A DNA stretch of 64,000 nt from Xenophilus sp. Marseille-Q4582 (GCF_916700565.1 NZ_CAKAKO010000001.1:806001-870000); one strand, 5' to 3'; positions 26,271 to 35,983 are shown, counted from the first letter of the stretch. A program made the numbers and translations. Notes: generated from the letters alone by a model not told the origin.

Positions 26271-26272
26271 TT
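26229..26272 (+). terminator. Strong rho-independent terminator
   Basis: GCCCGGTGACA, a 13-base loop, TGTCACCGGGC, then TTTCTTGTTT. It ends the structured RNA and lies upstream of the DUF748 start at 26327. Confidence 0.85.
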
Positions 26273-26326
26273 TCCGGAACAGCTTTTCACAGGTGCGGCA
26301 TCCACTTGGGGCACACTCCCCGAGTC

Positions 26327-29300
26327 ATGAATGCCGCCGTGCCAAGAAACCGGAAATGGGTGCGACGTGGGATCGTCGCGTTGGGAACGCTGCTCGGCCT
26401 GTGGCTGCTCCTGTGGCTGGCCGTGCCACCGCTGGCCAAGAGCCAGATCCAGAAAATCGCGAGTGCGCAGCTGGGCCGCCAGGTCACGCTGGAGCGCGTG
26501 GACTTCCGGCCCTGGTCGCTGGAGCTGGCATTGGAGGGGTTGCGCGTGGCAGGCACGCAGCCTGACGAGCCGCTGCTGCAAGTGCGCCGCATCTATGCGG
26601 ATGCCGAGCTGCAGTCGGTGCTGCGCCTGGCGCCGGTCATCGACGCCCTGCGCATCGAGGCGCCGGTGCTGCGCATCGCGCGGCTGGCCGACGGCCGCTA
26701 CGACATCGACGACCTGCTGGCCCGCTGGACGCGCCCGGCCGACCCGCCTGCGCCCGCGAGCGAGCCGGCGGGTTTCGCGGTCTACAACATCGCGGTGTCC
26801 GACGGGGCGGCCTACTTCCAGGACCAGCCAGCCGGCCGCGACCACGTGCTGCGCGACCTGAAGCTCGCCGTGCCCTTCGTGAGCAGCCTGAAGTCGCAGC
26901 GCGAGGTCAAGGTCGAGCCGCATCTGTCCTTCGTGCTCAACGACAGTCCCTTCGATTCCAGCGCCTTCACCACGCCCTTCGTCGACAGCCGCAAGACCGA
27001 GGCGCGGCTCGACTTCTCCGGTTTCGACCTCGCCCCCTATCTGGGCTATGTGCCCAAGGGGCTGCCCGTGCAGCTGCAATCCGGCGTGCTGGGCGCCCGG
27101 CTCAAGCTGGAATTCGAGCAGGCGCAGCCGCCGGTGCTGCGCATCCAGGGCGAGGTGACGGCCGAGCGCGTGGCCGCGCGCGACGCCCAGGGCCGCGAAC
27201 TGCTCGATTTCGAGGCGCTGCGCCTGGCGCTCGCCGATGTGCAGCCGCTGGCGCGCCGTGTGCACCTGGCGGAAGTGACGCTCACCCAGCCGCGCATGAC
27301 GGTGGCCCGCGATGCGCAGGGGCGCCTGAACGTGGTGCCGCAAGGCGAGCCCGCGGCTGCGGCGCCTGCGCCTGCCGCGCCCGAGCCTGCGTCACCCGCC
27401 GCCCCCTGGCAGGCGCAGGTGGACCGCCTCGTGCTGCAGGATGGCCGGATCGGCTGGCGCGACGCCGCGGTGAAGAAGGGCGCCACGGTCGACCTGGAGG
27501 CGCTGCAGCTGGAGGTGCAGGCCGTGCACTGGCCCATGACGCAGCCCGCGCGCTTCACCGGCGGCTTCCGGATCGACGGCGCGCCGTTCCAGCTGGAAGG
27601 CGAAGGCACCGACAAGGCCGCCACCGTGCGCGCGCAGGTCCAGGGCCTGCCGCTGAGCCTGGCGGGCGCCTACCTGGCCGAGACGCTGGCGCCCGCGGTC
27701 GCCGGCAAGCTCGATGCGCAGATCGAGGCGCAATGGGCGGCGCCGGCGCTCAAGCTGCTGGCCAGGCAGGCCAGCATCGACGATCTCGCGCTCACGCAGG
27801 GCAAGACGGCGCTGGCCAGCGTGGGCCGCTTCGAACTCGGCGACGTGGCGGTGGACCTGCCAGCGCGCGACGTGCGCATCGGCCGGCTGTCGGTGCGCAA
27901 CCCCAAACTGCGCGTGGAGCGCGACAGCGAGCAGCGGTGGATGTACGAGCGCTGGCTGCTGGCGCCGCAGGGCGCCGGGGCGGTGAAGACCGCCGCCCCT
28001 TCGGCGCAGCCGCCCGCCCCGCCGTGGAAGATGCGCATCGACGCGCTGACCATGGACAACGGCACGGTGGCTTATGCCGACAAGGCCCAGCCGCAGGCCG
28101 TGGAAGTGGAAGTCAGTGCCCTGCAGATCAAGGCCGGCCCCATCGTGCCGGACAGCGCGACGGTGGCGTCGCTGGCGCTGTCGGGCCGGCTGGCGTCCGG
28201 GCGGCGCGCCGAGCCGGGGCGCTTCGATTACCAGGGGCAGCTGACGCTCCAGCCGCTCTCGACCCAGGGCCGGCTGCAGACGCAGTCCATGCCGGCCCAC
28301 GCCTTCAAGGCCTACTACGCCGACGCGCTCAATGTGGACATCCGGCGCGCCTACACCAACTTCCGCGGCAGCTTCGCGCTGGCCCTGCCCCCCGAAGGCT
28401 TGCGGCTCAAGGTGGCGGGCGACTCGGCCATCGAGGACTTCCGCGCCAACAGTGCCACCCTGACGCAGTCCGCCACGCTGGGCGGGCGCGACGAACAGCT
28501 GCTGAGCTGGAAGGTGTTGAGCCTGCGCGGCCTGAAGGTGGACATGGCGCCCAAGGCCCCGCTGAAGGTGGACGTGAGCGAAACCACGCTCACCGATTTC
28601 TTCGCGCGCATCATCCTGGAGGAGTCGGGCCGCCTGAACCTGCAGAACCTGACGAAGAAGGGCCAGCAGGAGGGCGAGGCCGCCGCGGCGCAAAGAACGC
28701 AGGCCACCAGCCGCCGGGAGGCCGGTGGCACGACGGTCACGACCCGTGCCGCCCCGGCCCAGGCGGCTGCGCGCCCGGTGTCCGCCGAGGAGCAGGTGGG
28801 TGCGGACGCGCCGGCACCCGCGGCCGCACCGGTGGCGGCCGCAGCCCCCGGGGCGGCCGCGGGCGGCCCGGCGCCGATCATCCATTTCGGCCCCGTGAGC
28901 GTGGTCAACGGCCGGGTGGATTTCACCGATCTGTTCATCAAGCCCAACTACTCGGCCGACCTCAGCGAACTCACGGGCCGGCTCAGCGCCTTCTCGTCGC
29001 AGCCCCGCGAAGGCCAGCCGGCGCTGGCTGATCTGGAACTGCGCGGCAAGGCGCAGCAGACCGCGCCGCTGGAAATCACGGGCCGGATCAACCCGCTGGC
29101 CCAGCCGCTGGAGCTGGACATCACTGCCCGCATGCGTGACCTGGACCTGCCGCCGCTGTCGCCGTACTCGGTGCGCTACGCGGGCCACGGCATCGAGCGC
29201 GGCAAGCTCAGCATGGACGTGAACTACCAGGTCGCGCCGGACGGGCGCCTCACGGCCACCAACAAGCTGGTGCTCAACCAGCTGCGCTTCGGCGACGAGG

Positions 29301-30070
29301 TGAAGGACGCGCCCAACAGCCTGCCGGTGCGGCTGGCCGTGGCGCTGCTGGCCGATCGCAACGGCGTGATCGACGTGGAGCTGCCCCTGTGGGGCTCCCT
29401 CAACGATCCCCAGTTCCGCGTCGGTCCGCTGATCTGGAAGGCCGTGCTCAACCTGATCACCAAGGCCGTCACGGCGCCTTTCAGCCTGCTGACCGGCGGC
29501 CTGGGGGGCGGTTCGGGCGATTCGAGCACCGTGCCCTTTGCGGCGGGCAGCGCCGTGCTGTCGGACGAGGCGAAGAAAAGCCTGGACCAGGTCGTCAAGG
29601 CGTTGACCGACCGGCCCGAGCTGCGCCTGACGGTGGTTGGCGTGTCCAGCTTCGAGAAGGAGCGCGAGGCCTTCCGCCGCCAGCGGCTGCGCGAGATGGC
29701 GCTGTCCGAAAAGCGCCGGGCCGCCGTGCGCGCCGGGCAGGACCCGCGCCAGGTGGCGCCGGTGAGCGATGCGGAATACCCGGCGCTGGTAGAGGCGGTC
29801 TACAAGCGTGCCGACATCACCAAGCCGCGCAACATGGTCGGCCTGGCGCGCGACCTGCCCACCTCCGAAATGGAGGCGCTGCTGCTGGCCAGCATCCCGG
29901 TCGACGCCCAGGCCATCCGCGAACTGGCCGTGGCGCGCGGCGCCGCCGTGCGCGACTACCTGCTGGAGCGCCAGCTGCCCTCTGAGCGCCTCTTCCTGGG
30001 CAATGTGCGCACCGACGGGCAGGGCAGCGACTGGAAGCCCGGGGCCGAATTGCAGCTGGACGCACGCTGA
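26327..30070 (+). CDS. Large AsmA-like DUF748 envelope protein
   Basis: 1247 aa from ATG 26327; frames further upstream cross the structured RNA and are unlikely to be coding. One N-terminal transmembrane helix (about residues 15-35, LGTLLGLWLLLWLAVPPLA), then IQKIASAQLGRQVTLERVDFRPWSLELALEGL, the typical opening of DUF748/AsmA-like proteins. The body is repetitive beta-rich sequence with Ala/Pro-rich low-complexity parts near residues 340-420 and 790-850. The last quarter (VPFAAGSAVLSDEAKKSLDQVVKALTDRPELRLTVVG) resembles an OmpA-like peptidoglycan-binding start. AsmA-like proteins are thought to bridge the periplasm and move phospholipids to the outer membrane; for this member that is inference. 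There is no Shine-Dalgarno at the start. Confidence 0.85.
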   Translation: MNAAVPRNRKWVRRGIVALGTLLGLWLLLWLAVPPLAKSQIQKIASAQLGRQVTLERVDFRPWSLELALEGLRVAGTQPDEPLLQVRRIYADAELQSVLRLAPVIDALRIEAPVLRIARLADGRYDIDDLLARWTRPADPPAPASEPAGFAVYNIAVSDGAAYFQDQPAGRDHVLRDLKLAVPFVSSLKSQREVKVEPHLSFVLNDSPFDSSAFTTPFVDSRKTEARLDFSGFDLAPYLGYVPKGLPVQLQSGVLGARLKLEFEQAQPPVLRIQGEVTAERVAARDAQGRELLDFEALRLALADVQPLARRVHLAEVTLTQPRMTVARDAQGRLNVVPQGEPAAAAPAPAAPEPASPAAPWQAQVDRLVLQDGRIGWRDAAVKKGATVDLEALQLEVQAVHWPMTQPARFTGGFRIDGAPFQLEGEGTDKAATVRAQVQGLPLSLAGAYLAETLAPAVAGKLDAQIEAQWAAPALKLLARQASIDDLALTQGKTALASVGRFELGDVAVDLPARDVRIGRLSVRNPKLRVERDSEQRWMYERWLLAPQGAGAVKTAAPSAQPPAPPWKMRIDALTMDNGTVAYADKAQPQAVEVEVSALQIKAGPIVPDSATVASLALSGRLASGRRAEPGRFDYQGQLTLQPLSTQGRLQTQSMPAHAFKAYYADALNVDIRRAYTNFRGSFALALPPEGLRLKVAGDSAIEDFRANSATLTQSATLGGRDEQLLSWKVLSLRGLKVDMAPKAPLKVDVSETTLTDFFARIILEESGRLNLQNLTKKGQQEGEAAAAQRTQATSRREAGGTTVTTRAAPAQAAARPVSAEEQVGADAPAPAAAPVAAAAPGAAAGGPAPIIHFGPVSVVNGRVDFTDLFIKPNYSADLSELTGRLSAFSSQPREGQPALADLELRGKAQQTAPLEITGRINPLAQPLELDITARMRDLDLPPLSPYSVRYAGHGIERGKLSMDVNYQVAPDGRLTATNKLVLNQLRFGDEVKDAPNSLPVRLAVALLADRNGVIDVELPLWGSLNDPQFRVGPLIWKAVLNLITKAVTAPFSLLTGGLGGGSGDSSTVPFAAGSAVLSDEAKKSLDQVVKALTDRPELRLTVVGVSSFEKEREAFRRQRLREMALSEKRRAAVRAGQDPRQVAPVSDAEYPALVEAVYKRADITKPRNMVGLARDLPTSEMEALLLASIPVDAQAIRELAVARGAAVRDYLLERQLPSERLFLGNVRTDGQGSDWKPGAELQLDAR

Positions 30071-30147
30071 TCGGGGCCGCGCCCTGCGCGCGCGGCAAGC
30101 TCGGCGACAATAGCCTTTTTCGCACCGCCCGAAGCGGGCGTGCGCCT

Positions 30148-30202
30148 GCTCGCCGGCCGCGGCCTCGAGGGGGCCTGAACAGGCCCCGATGCGGCGGCGA
30201 GC
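30148..30202 (+). promoter_or_regulatory. Two-tier stem in the leader of the DUF349 gene
   Basis: Outer stem GCTCGCCG(G)CCGC (30148-30160) with GCGGCGGCGAGC (30191-30202) encloses an inner perfect hairpin GGGGCCTG-aa-CAGGCCCC (30170-30187). It ends 29 bases before the GTG start. A -10-like GACAAT at 30106-30111 would place the whole structure in the 5' leader. It could be a terminator for the upstream gene (no T-tract) or a translation-control element. Confidence 0.45.
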
Positions 30203-30231
30203 TCCACCACCTTCCAGCCTTTTCGCGCGTT

Positions 30232-32922
30232 GTGACCCAAGCTGCCATTCCCCACGACATTCCGTCTCTCGACCAGCTCACGGGAGGCGCCTTCACGGCC
30301 CCCACCTCGGGCGAGCGCGCGCAGCGCGTGCGCGACTGGCTGGCCAGCGACCCGGCCCTGGAGCTGATGCAGGCCGTGTTCAAGGAACTGAGCGGCCGCG
30401 ACAAGGGCGCCGCCCGCGCGCTGCGGGAGCGGCTGGACGAGATCAAGCGTGCCAAGGGCCAGGAGGCGATCGCCGCCGAATGGGCGCAGAAGGCCGAGGC
30501 CCTGCTGGCCCAGCCGCGCCTGAACATCGCCGATGCCATGGCCTGGCAGCGCGATGCGGCCAAGGCCGGGGCGCCCCTGTCGCGCGAGCCGCTGGCCGGC
30601 TTCAAGGGCCAGCTGGCCGAGCGCATCAAGAGCATCGAGGACCTGCAGCACCGCGCCCAGGTGCACCGCGAGGCGGCCGTGCTGCTGGCGCAGCGCTTCG
30701 AAGTGCTGTCCACCAAGCCCTGGCAGGACGCCCAGGCCGCCGAGGAAGGCCTGCGCGGCGACGTGCAGCACTGGCTGGCCCAGGCCGAGGAAATCGCCCA
30801 GTCGCCGAACTGGAGCAGCCTGGATGCGCGTTTCGCATCGCAGCTGGAGGCGTCCAAGACCCAGCTCGGCGTGGTGTCCGAAGCCTTCCACAGCGCCCTG
30901 GCGCAGACCCTGGCGGCCGCCGCGGACACGCAGGCTCCGCTGCCGCCCGTGCCCGTGTGGGCCGATGAAATCCGCGCCGCCCGCGGGCTGCCGCTGGAAG
31001 CCGCCGCCGCGCCGGCGCCCAAGCCGGCCGCGCCCAAGGTCGACCCGGCCCTGCGTGCTGCCGCCGAGGCGGCCGTCGAGGCCGCGCTCGCCAAGCTCGA
31101 GCAGGAAACCGCCGAAGGCCACGGCAAGGCCAGCCAGGGCGCGGCCGCTGCGCTGCGCGCCGTGCTCAAGGAACATGGCCGCCTGGTGGGCGGCGCACTG
31201 GAGGCGCGCGTGCATGCGGCCCTGGTGGCCGCGGGCGAGCTCGAAGGCTGGCAGCGCTGGGGCGCCGACAAGGTGCGCGAGGAACTGGTGGCCAAGGCCG
31301 AAGGGCTGCTCAAGCGCCCGGACGGCCAGGCCCTGGGCGGCCGCAAGATGCAGGAGCAGCTGCGCGCCCTGCGCGAGCAGTGGAAGCAGGTGGACCAGGG
31401 CGGCGCGCCCAACCACGCGCTGTGGAAGCGATTCGACGAGGCGTGCAACCAGGCGCACAAGGTGGTCGAGGCCTGGCTGGACAAGGTGCGCGCCGACGCC
31501 GCCGAGCACAAGGCGCAGCGCCTGGCGCTGATCGAGGAGCTGAAGGCCTGGACCGCCGCCCAGGCCGGGCAGGGGGCCGAGGACCTCAAGGGCCGCAACC
31601 GTGCGCTGCACCAGTTCTCCGACCGCTGGCGCGACGCCGGCCATGTGAGCGAAAAGACCTTTGCCGAGCTGCAGCCGCTGTGGAACGCCGCCATCGGCGC
31701 CGCGCGCGCCCCGCTGGAGGCCGCGCAGAAGGCCAGCATCGAGCGCCGCCAGCAGATGATTGCCGAGGCGGCCGAACTGGGCGCCGCGCCGCAGTTGCGC
31801 ATCGACGCGGTCAAGGCGCTGCAGCAGCGCTGGCAGGCCGAAGCCCAGGCCGTGCCGCTGGAGCGCCGCCAGGAGCAGAAGCTGTGGGACGCGTTCCGCA
31901 AGCCCATCGACGAAGCCTTCCAGCGCAAGACCGCCGACCGCGAGCGCGCGGCCGCAGCGGTGAGCGAGCACGACCGTGCCGTGCTGGAGGCCTCCCAGGC
32001 GCTGGAAGCGGCCAACGCCAGCGGCGATGCGCAGCAGATCCGCGCGGCTGTCGCGCAGCTGGAAGCCGCCCTCAGGGGACAGCGGCCAATGGCCGGCGCA
32101 CCGGTGGACGCCGCGCCAGCGGCAGCCGACGCATCCGCGCCCGCCGAAGGCGCTGCCGCCGAAGCCGCTGCCGCTCCGGCAGAAGGCGAGGCCGCAGCCG
32201 CGGCGCCCGCGGACGGCGAGGCCGCGGCGCCCGCAGCCGCGCCCAAGCCGGCCCCGCGTCCCGTCGTGGCCGTGCGTGGCGACGACCGCCCTGGCGCCCA
32301 GCGTCCGTCGGCGCCCGCTGCCACTGGCGGCCGCGCCGGCGACCGCCGCGAGGGCCGGGGGGCTCCCGGCACACGCGGCCAGGACCGCCGCGGCGACGAC
32401 CGCCGCGGGGGCGATCGGCCCGCGCGCTTCGGCGACCGTCCGCCGCGCGAGGAGCGCGGTCCGCGCCTGGGCGATGCGGCTTTCCGCGCCCAGCGCGAAG
32501 CCATGGAGCACGCCCAACTGGCACTGCGCAAACTGGCCGCACAGGCGCAGGGCGAGGTGCTGACCCAGCTGGTGGGCGCCTGGGAGCGGCGCGATGCCGG
32601 CGCGCTGCCGCCGGCCGCCGAGCTGGGCCGCGGAGTGAGCGCCTCGGTGCGCAACCAGTGGGTCCAGGCCCTGGGCGCCGCGCCGGGCGGCGACGCCGCC
32701 GAAGCCTTGCTGCGCCTGGAAATGGCAGCGGATGTGCCCACGCCTGCCGACCAGATCGACGCCCGCCGTGCGTTGCAGTTGAAGCTGCTCACGCGCCGCA
32801 ACGAGCCCGGCCCGGCCGATACCTGGGCGCAGGACGCCGGCCGCGTGCTGGCCAGCGCGCACGACGCGAACCAGGCGCGCCGCCTGCAAAGCGCCCTGCG
32901 CGTCCTGTTGCGCAAGGGCTGA
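30232..32922 (+). CDS. DUF349 repeat protein
   Basis: 896 aa from GTG 30232 (no Shine-Dalgarno; the next in-frame ATG, at 30367, would lose conserved sequence). Mostly alpha-helical with several DUF349-type units (for example KMQEQLRALREQWKQVDQGGAPNHALWKRFDEACNQAH, about residues 370-405, and the 500-560 and 590-620 helices). Then a disordered Ala/Pro/Glu stretch (about 625-690), an Arg/Gly/Asp-rich segment (about 690-745) and a final helical domain. The Arg/Gly-rich part suggests RNA or nucleic-acid contact, but no function is established for the family in this group. A terminator follows at 33023. Confidence 0.85.
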   Translation: MTQAAIPHDIPSLDQLTGGAFTAPTSGERAQRVRDWLASDPALELMQAVFKELSGRDKGAARALRERLDEIKRAKGQEAIAAEWAQKAEALLAQPRLNIADAMAWQRDAAKAGAPLSREPLAGFKGQLAERIKSIEDLQHRAQVHREAAVLLAQRFEVLSTKPWQDAQAAEEGLRGDVQHWLAQAEEIAQSPNWSSLDARFASQLEASKTQLGVVSEAFHSALAQTLAAAADTQAPLPPVPVWADEIRAARGLPLEAAAAPAPKPAAPKVDPALRAAAEAAVEAALAKLEQETAEGHGKASQGAAAALRAVLKEHGRLVGGALEARVHAALVAAGELEGWQRWGADKVREELVAKAEGLLKRPDGQALGGRKMQEQLRALREQWKQVDQGGAPNHALWKRFDEACNQAHKVVEAWLDKVRADAAEHKAQRLALIEELKAWTAAQAGQGAEDLKGRNRALHQFSDRWRDAGHVSEKTFAELQPLWNAAIGAARAPLEAAQKASIERRQQMIAEAAELGAAPQLRIDAVKALQQRWQAEAQAVPLERRQEQKLWDAFRKPIDEAFQRKTADRERAAAAVSEHDRAVLEASQALEAANASGDAQQIRAAVAQLEAALRGQRPMAGAPVDAAPAAADASAPAEGAAAEAAAAPAEGEAAAAAPADGEAAAPAAAPKPAPRPVVAVRGDDRPGAQRPSAPAATGGRAGDRREGRGAPGTRGQDRRGDDRRGGDRPARFGDRPPREERGPRLGDAAFRAQREAMEHAQLALRKLAAQAQGEVLTQLVGAWERRDAGALPPAAELGRGVSASVRNQWVQALGAAPGGDAAEALLRLEMAADVPTPADQIDARRALQLKLLTRRNEPGPADTWAQDAGRVLASAHDANQARRLQSALRVLLRKG

Positions 32923-33022
32923 GCGCGCGGCAGGCCGGGTGGGCCGTCGCCGTGGCGCCGCGGCGCTGCCTGGGGCGACGTTTGCGGCGCTGGCTGGCCT
33001 GTTCCGGCGGCGCATGGAACGA

Positions 33023-33065
33023 GGGGCGACGGCGCCGGCCGTGCGCCCCTTTCTCTTTCTTTTTG
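33023..33065 (+). terminator. Rho-independent terminator after the DUF349 gene
   Basis: GGGGCGACGGC (33023-33033) pairs with GCCGTGCGCCCC (33038-33049) with one bulged base, followed by TTTCTCTTTCTTTTT. It sits in the 200 bp between the convergent DUF349 and mtfA genes; nothing else is seen there. Confidence 0.85.
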
Positions 33066-33124
33066 CAGGGCCGACCGCCTGGAGGCCGCGACTCGCGCCT
33101 GGGAAGGCGTGCGCGACGCCGGCT

Positions 33125-33925
33125 TCAAGCCGGATCGAGGCCGGGGCGGAAGAAGGCGTCGAACAGCGGCGCCAGCGTGCCGAACTCCCGCGCGAAGCGC
33201 CGCGGGTCGACGAAATAGGCCTCGCAGGCCACCGCGAAGAATTCGCCCAGCGAAGAAGCCGCGTAGCCGTCCAGCCAAGGGGGCTCGCCGCCGAAGCGTT
33301 CGGCGACGATGGCCTGTTCGCGAAAGGCGTCGTAGGCCGGCTCCAGCGTGCGCCGCCAGTGCGCACGCGCCTGGCTGCGGGTGGCCTGGCCTGCAAAGCC
33401 GGCCGGCAGCGGCGGGCACCCGTCCACCTCGCCATCGCGCATGTCGATCTTGTGCGCGAACTCGTGGATCACCACGTTGAGGATCGCGCCGTCCGCCGGC
33501 AGGCCGCCTTCCTGCACGTGCGGCCAGCTCAGCATCACCGGGCCGCGTTCACGCGCTTCGCCGATGATGGCCTCGTCGTACTCGTGCACCACACCCGCTT
33601 CGTCGATGGCCACGCGCGGCGTGCTCACTTCCTCGGGCGCGACCACGATGCCCACGAAGTCGTCGTACCAGGCCAGGTCACCCGGCAGGTGCAGCACGGG
33701 CAGCACCGCCTGCGCGGCAATGCTCAGCGCCACCTCGTCGGTGATGGCGAAGCCCAGCGCGCCGTGGAATTCCTTGTCCTGCAGGAAGCGCGCAGCGAGT
33801 TCGCGCAGGCGCTGCAGTTCTTCAGGCGGCCGAGCGGCCAGGAACGGATAGGCCGCGAGCGTGGCCTGCCACGCGGCTTCCGGGATCTGCGGAGCGGCCC
33901 GCAGGCCGCGCAGCCAGCGCAGCAT
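33125..33925 (-). CDS. mtfA: MtfA-like zinc metallopeptidase (M90 family)
   Basis: 266 aa, family-typical length. The zinc motif HEFAH is in NVVIHEFAHKIDMRDGEVDG (about residue 153), with the downstream Glu in SSLGEFFAVACEAYFVDP as third ligand. E. coli MtfA binds the repressor Mlc and has aminopeptidase activity. No Mlc or ptsG homologue is in the window, so the partner here is unknown. ATG 33925 lies 5 bases after the lpxH stop codon, so the two are probably co-transcribed. Confidence 0.93.
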   Translation of the reverse strand: MLRWLRGLRAAPQIPEAAWQATLAAYPFLAARPPEELQRLRELAARFLQDKEFHGALGFAITDEVALSIAAQAVLPVLHLPGDLAWYDDFVGIVVAPEEVSTPRVAIDEAGVVHEYDEAIIGEARERGPVMLSWPHVQEGGLPADGAILNVVIHEFAHKIDMRDGEVDGCPPLPAGFAGQATRSQARAHWRRTLEPAYDAFREQAIVAERFGGEPPWLDGYAASSLGEFFAVACEAYFVDPRRFAREFGTLAPLFDAFFRPGLDPA

Positions 33926-33929
33926 GCCC

Positions 33930-34751
33930 TCAGTCCACCAACTCGATGCGCCGTGCGCCCTGCGGCGACAGGCGCAGCACCTGCGCCCGCGGCGGCGTGC
34001 CGTCGGCATGCCAGTCGCTGAGCACGATGCGCGACAGGCCTTCGCCGAGCGCGTGGTCGGCAGGGCGGTGCGTGTGGCCGTGGATCAGGACGTCCGCCCG
34101 CGCGTCCTGCAGCCAGTGGCGCGCGGCGGTGTCGTCCACGTCCGCCCAGACTGCGCGGGGATCGGCCTTGCGCGCCTCGCTGCGCGTGCGGATGTCGCGC
34201 GCCACGGCGCGGCGCTCGGCCAGCGGCCGCGCCAGGAAGGCCTGTTGCCATTGCGGTGTGCGCACCTGCGCCCGGAAGGCCAGGTAATCGGTGTCGTCCA
34301 GGCACAGCAGGTCGCCGTGGCTGAGCAGCCAGCGCCGGTGCTGCCAGTGCAGCACGGTCGGGTCTTGCAGCAGGCGCAGGCCCGCCTGTGCGGCAAAGGC
34401 CTCGCCCAGCAGGAAGTCGCGGTTGCCGTGCAAAAAGAAAAGCGCACGCGCGCCCGCCGGGCGCTCGATGCCGGCACCGCGCAAAAGCGCGGCGCAATCG
34501 GCCTCGAAGCCGGGCTCGCGCGCCGCATCGTCGCCCACCCAGACCTCGAACAGGTCGCCGAGGATGAAGATCGCATCCGCCGGCGTCTGCGCCAGGTAGC
34601 GGCGCCATAGCGCGAAGGTGGCGGGCTCGCCGGCTTCGAGGTGCAGGTCGGAGACGAAGTCCAGCGTCCGCCAGGCGGCATCGGCCTGCAGTTCGGCGAA
34701 GGCGGGGGAAGAGGAGGGCGAAAGGGCGGCAGGCGCCAGCGGCTCGGCCAT
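33930..34751 (-). CDS. lpxH: UDP-2,3-diacylglucosamine diphosphatase LpxH
   Basis: 273 aa. Calcineurin-like phosphoesterase with all metal-binding blocks: FVSDLHLEAG (DxH), FILGDLFEVWVGDD (GDxFExW), FLHGNRDFLLG (GNRD), LLSHGDLLCLDD and VLIHGHTHRPADH. It hydrolyses UDP-2,3-diacylglucosamine to lipid X in lipid A synthesis, on the cytoplasmic face of the inner membrane. The first 25 residues are an Ala/Ser/Pro-rich extension not usual in LpxH, so a start further in is possible, though no ATG is seen before the domain. The order ppiA-ppiB-lpxH is common in Burkholderiales. Confidence 0.96.
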   Translation of the reverse strand: MAEPLAPAALSPSSSPAFAELQADAAWRTLDFVSDLHLEAGEPATFALWRRYLAQTPADAIFILGDLFEVWVGDDAAREPGFEADCAALLRGAGIERPAGARALFFLHGNRDFLLGEAFAAQAGLRLLQDPTVLHWQHRRWLLSHGDLLCLDDTDYLAFRAQVRTPQWQQAFLARPLAERRAVARDIRTRSEARKADPRAVWADVDDTAARHWLQDARADVLIHGHTHRPADHALGEGLSRIVLSDWHADGTPPRAQVLRLSPQGARRIELVD

Positions 34752-34789
34752 CTCGCTTGCGCGCCCGAACGTGAGCAGGCCTTGCGGGC

Positions 34790-35302
34790 TTACTCGGAAA
34801 CGACGACCGCCTTCTCGATCAGCACATCTTCGACCGGCACGTCGTCGTGGAAGCCCTTGCGGCCGGTCTTGACCTTGCGCAGCTTGTCCACGATTTCGGT
34901 GCCGCCCGTGACCTTGCCGAACACGGCGTAGCCCCAGCCCTGCGCCGTGGGCGCAGTGTGGTTGAGGAAGTCGTTCTTGGCGACGTTGATGAAGAACTGC
35001 GCCGTGGCCGAGTGGGGCGCATTGGTGCGCGCCATGGCGATGGTGTAGATGTCGTTCTTCAGGCCGTTGTTGGCCTCGTTGGTGATCTCTGCGCCGGTGG
35101 GGCGCTGCTTCATGCCGGGCTCGAAGCCGCCGCCCTGGATCATGAAGCCGTCGATGATGCGGTGGAAGATGGTGCCGTCGTAATGGCCCTTCTTGACATA
35201 GGCCAGGAAGTTCTCGACCGACTTGGGTGCTTTTTCGCGATCGAGTTCGATCACGAGGGTGCCGTGGTCCTTGATGCTCAGTTCGACTTGGGGATTGGCC
35301 AT
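34790..35302 (-). CDS. ppiB: Cytoplasmic peptidyl-prolyl cis-trans isomerase B (cyclophilin)
   Basis: 170 aa, no signal peptide. Cyclophilin core: [24 protein letters not shown] with the catalytic Arg, [21 protein letters not shown] and [17 protein letters not shown]. The start [20 protein letters not shown] matches PpiB proteins. It catalyses proline isomerisation during protein folding. It lies 39 bases downstream of the periplasmic paralogue and shares about half its residues with it, suggesting a tandem duplication. Confidence 0.96.
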   Translation of the reverse strand: MANPQVELSIKDHGTLVIELDREKAPKSVENFLAYVKKGHYDGTIFHRIIDGFMIQGGGFEPGMKQRPTGAEITNEANNGLKNDIYTIAMARTNAPHSATAQFFINVAKNDFLNHTAPTAQGWGYAVFGKVTGGTEIVDKLRKVKTGRKGFHDDVPVEDVLIEKAVVVSE

Positions 35303-35341
35303 GGTGTGTGTGACTCCTGGGGAATGCGGCGAAAGGGAGGG

Positions 35342-35923
35342 TTATTTGACCAGCGTGGCGCTGCGGATCAGCACGGGCTCGACGGGCACGTCGCCCATGC
35401 CGTTGCGCACGCCGGTCGGCACGGCGCGGATCTTGTCCACCACCTCCATGCCCGACACCACCTTGCCGAACACGGCGTAGCCGTGCCCATCGGGGCGGGG
35501 CGCGTTGAGCATGTCGTTGTTCTTCACGTTGATGAAGAACTGCGCGGTGGCGGAGTCCGGCACGCCGGTGCGGGCCATGGCGATGGTGCCACGGTCATTC
35601 TTGAGGCCGTTGTTGGCCTCCAGCGGGATGGGCGCACGCGTGCTCTTTTGCTGCAGCGCGGGCGTGAAGCCGCCGCCCTGGATCATGAAGCCGTCGATCA
35701 CGCGGTGGAAGACCGTGCCGTCGTAATGCTTGTCCTGCACGTACTGCAGGAAGTTGGCGACGGTCTTGGGCGCCTGGGCCGGGGCGAGTTCCAGCACGAT
35801 GTCGCCGGCCGAGGTGGCGAGCTTGACCCGCGGCGCGTCTTGCGCCCAGGCGGGGGCCTGCGTCAGGCTCAGCAGCAGGGCGGCGCCCAGGCAGGCGCGG
35901 CGTGAAAAAGAGAGCACGTTCAA
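35342..35923 (-). CDS. ppiA: Periplasmic peptidyl-prolyl cis-trans isomerase A
   Basis: 193 aa. Signal peptide ([21 protein letters not shown], cleavage after AWA about residue 27) and a complete cyclophilin domain ([59 protein letters not shown]). The signal peptide distinguishes it from the downstream cytoplasmic copy. Role: folding of envelope proteins. Upstream by 60 bases is the TPR protein on the same strand. Confidence 0.95.
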   Translation of the reverse strand: MNVLSFSRRACLGAALLLSLTQAPAWAQDAPRVKLATSAGDIVLELAPAQAPKTVANFLQYVQDKHYDGTVFHRVIDGFMIQGGGFTPALQQKSTRAPIPLEANNGLKNDRGTIAMARTGVPDSATAQFFINVKNNDMLNAPRPDGHGYAVFGKVVSGMEVVDKIRAVPTGVRNGMGDVPVEPVLIRSATLVK

Positions 35924-35983
35924 GAGATGACCTCGTGGGTGGGCAAAGGGCGGAAGGCAGCGGTGGAAGGCCGCCGCCGCGGA

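Noticed and set aside
26156-26326. Upstream ATG that would extend the DUF748 protein by 57 residues
   Set aside because: This stretch is hairpins P2-P4 plus the terminator; the extension has no signal or membrane character, whereas ATG 26327 is followed directly by a good membrane anchor.
29817-33435. Two overlapping minus-strand open frames of about 1160-1200 codons
   Set aside because: Shadows of the DUF748 and DUF349 genes; Ser/Ala/Arg-rich with no recognisable motif, while the plus-strand frames have clear family features.
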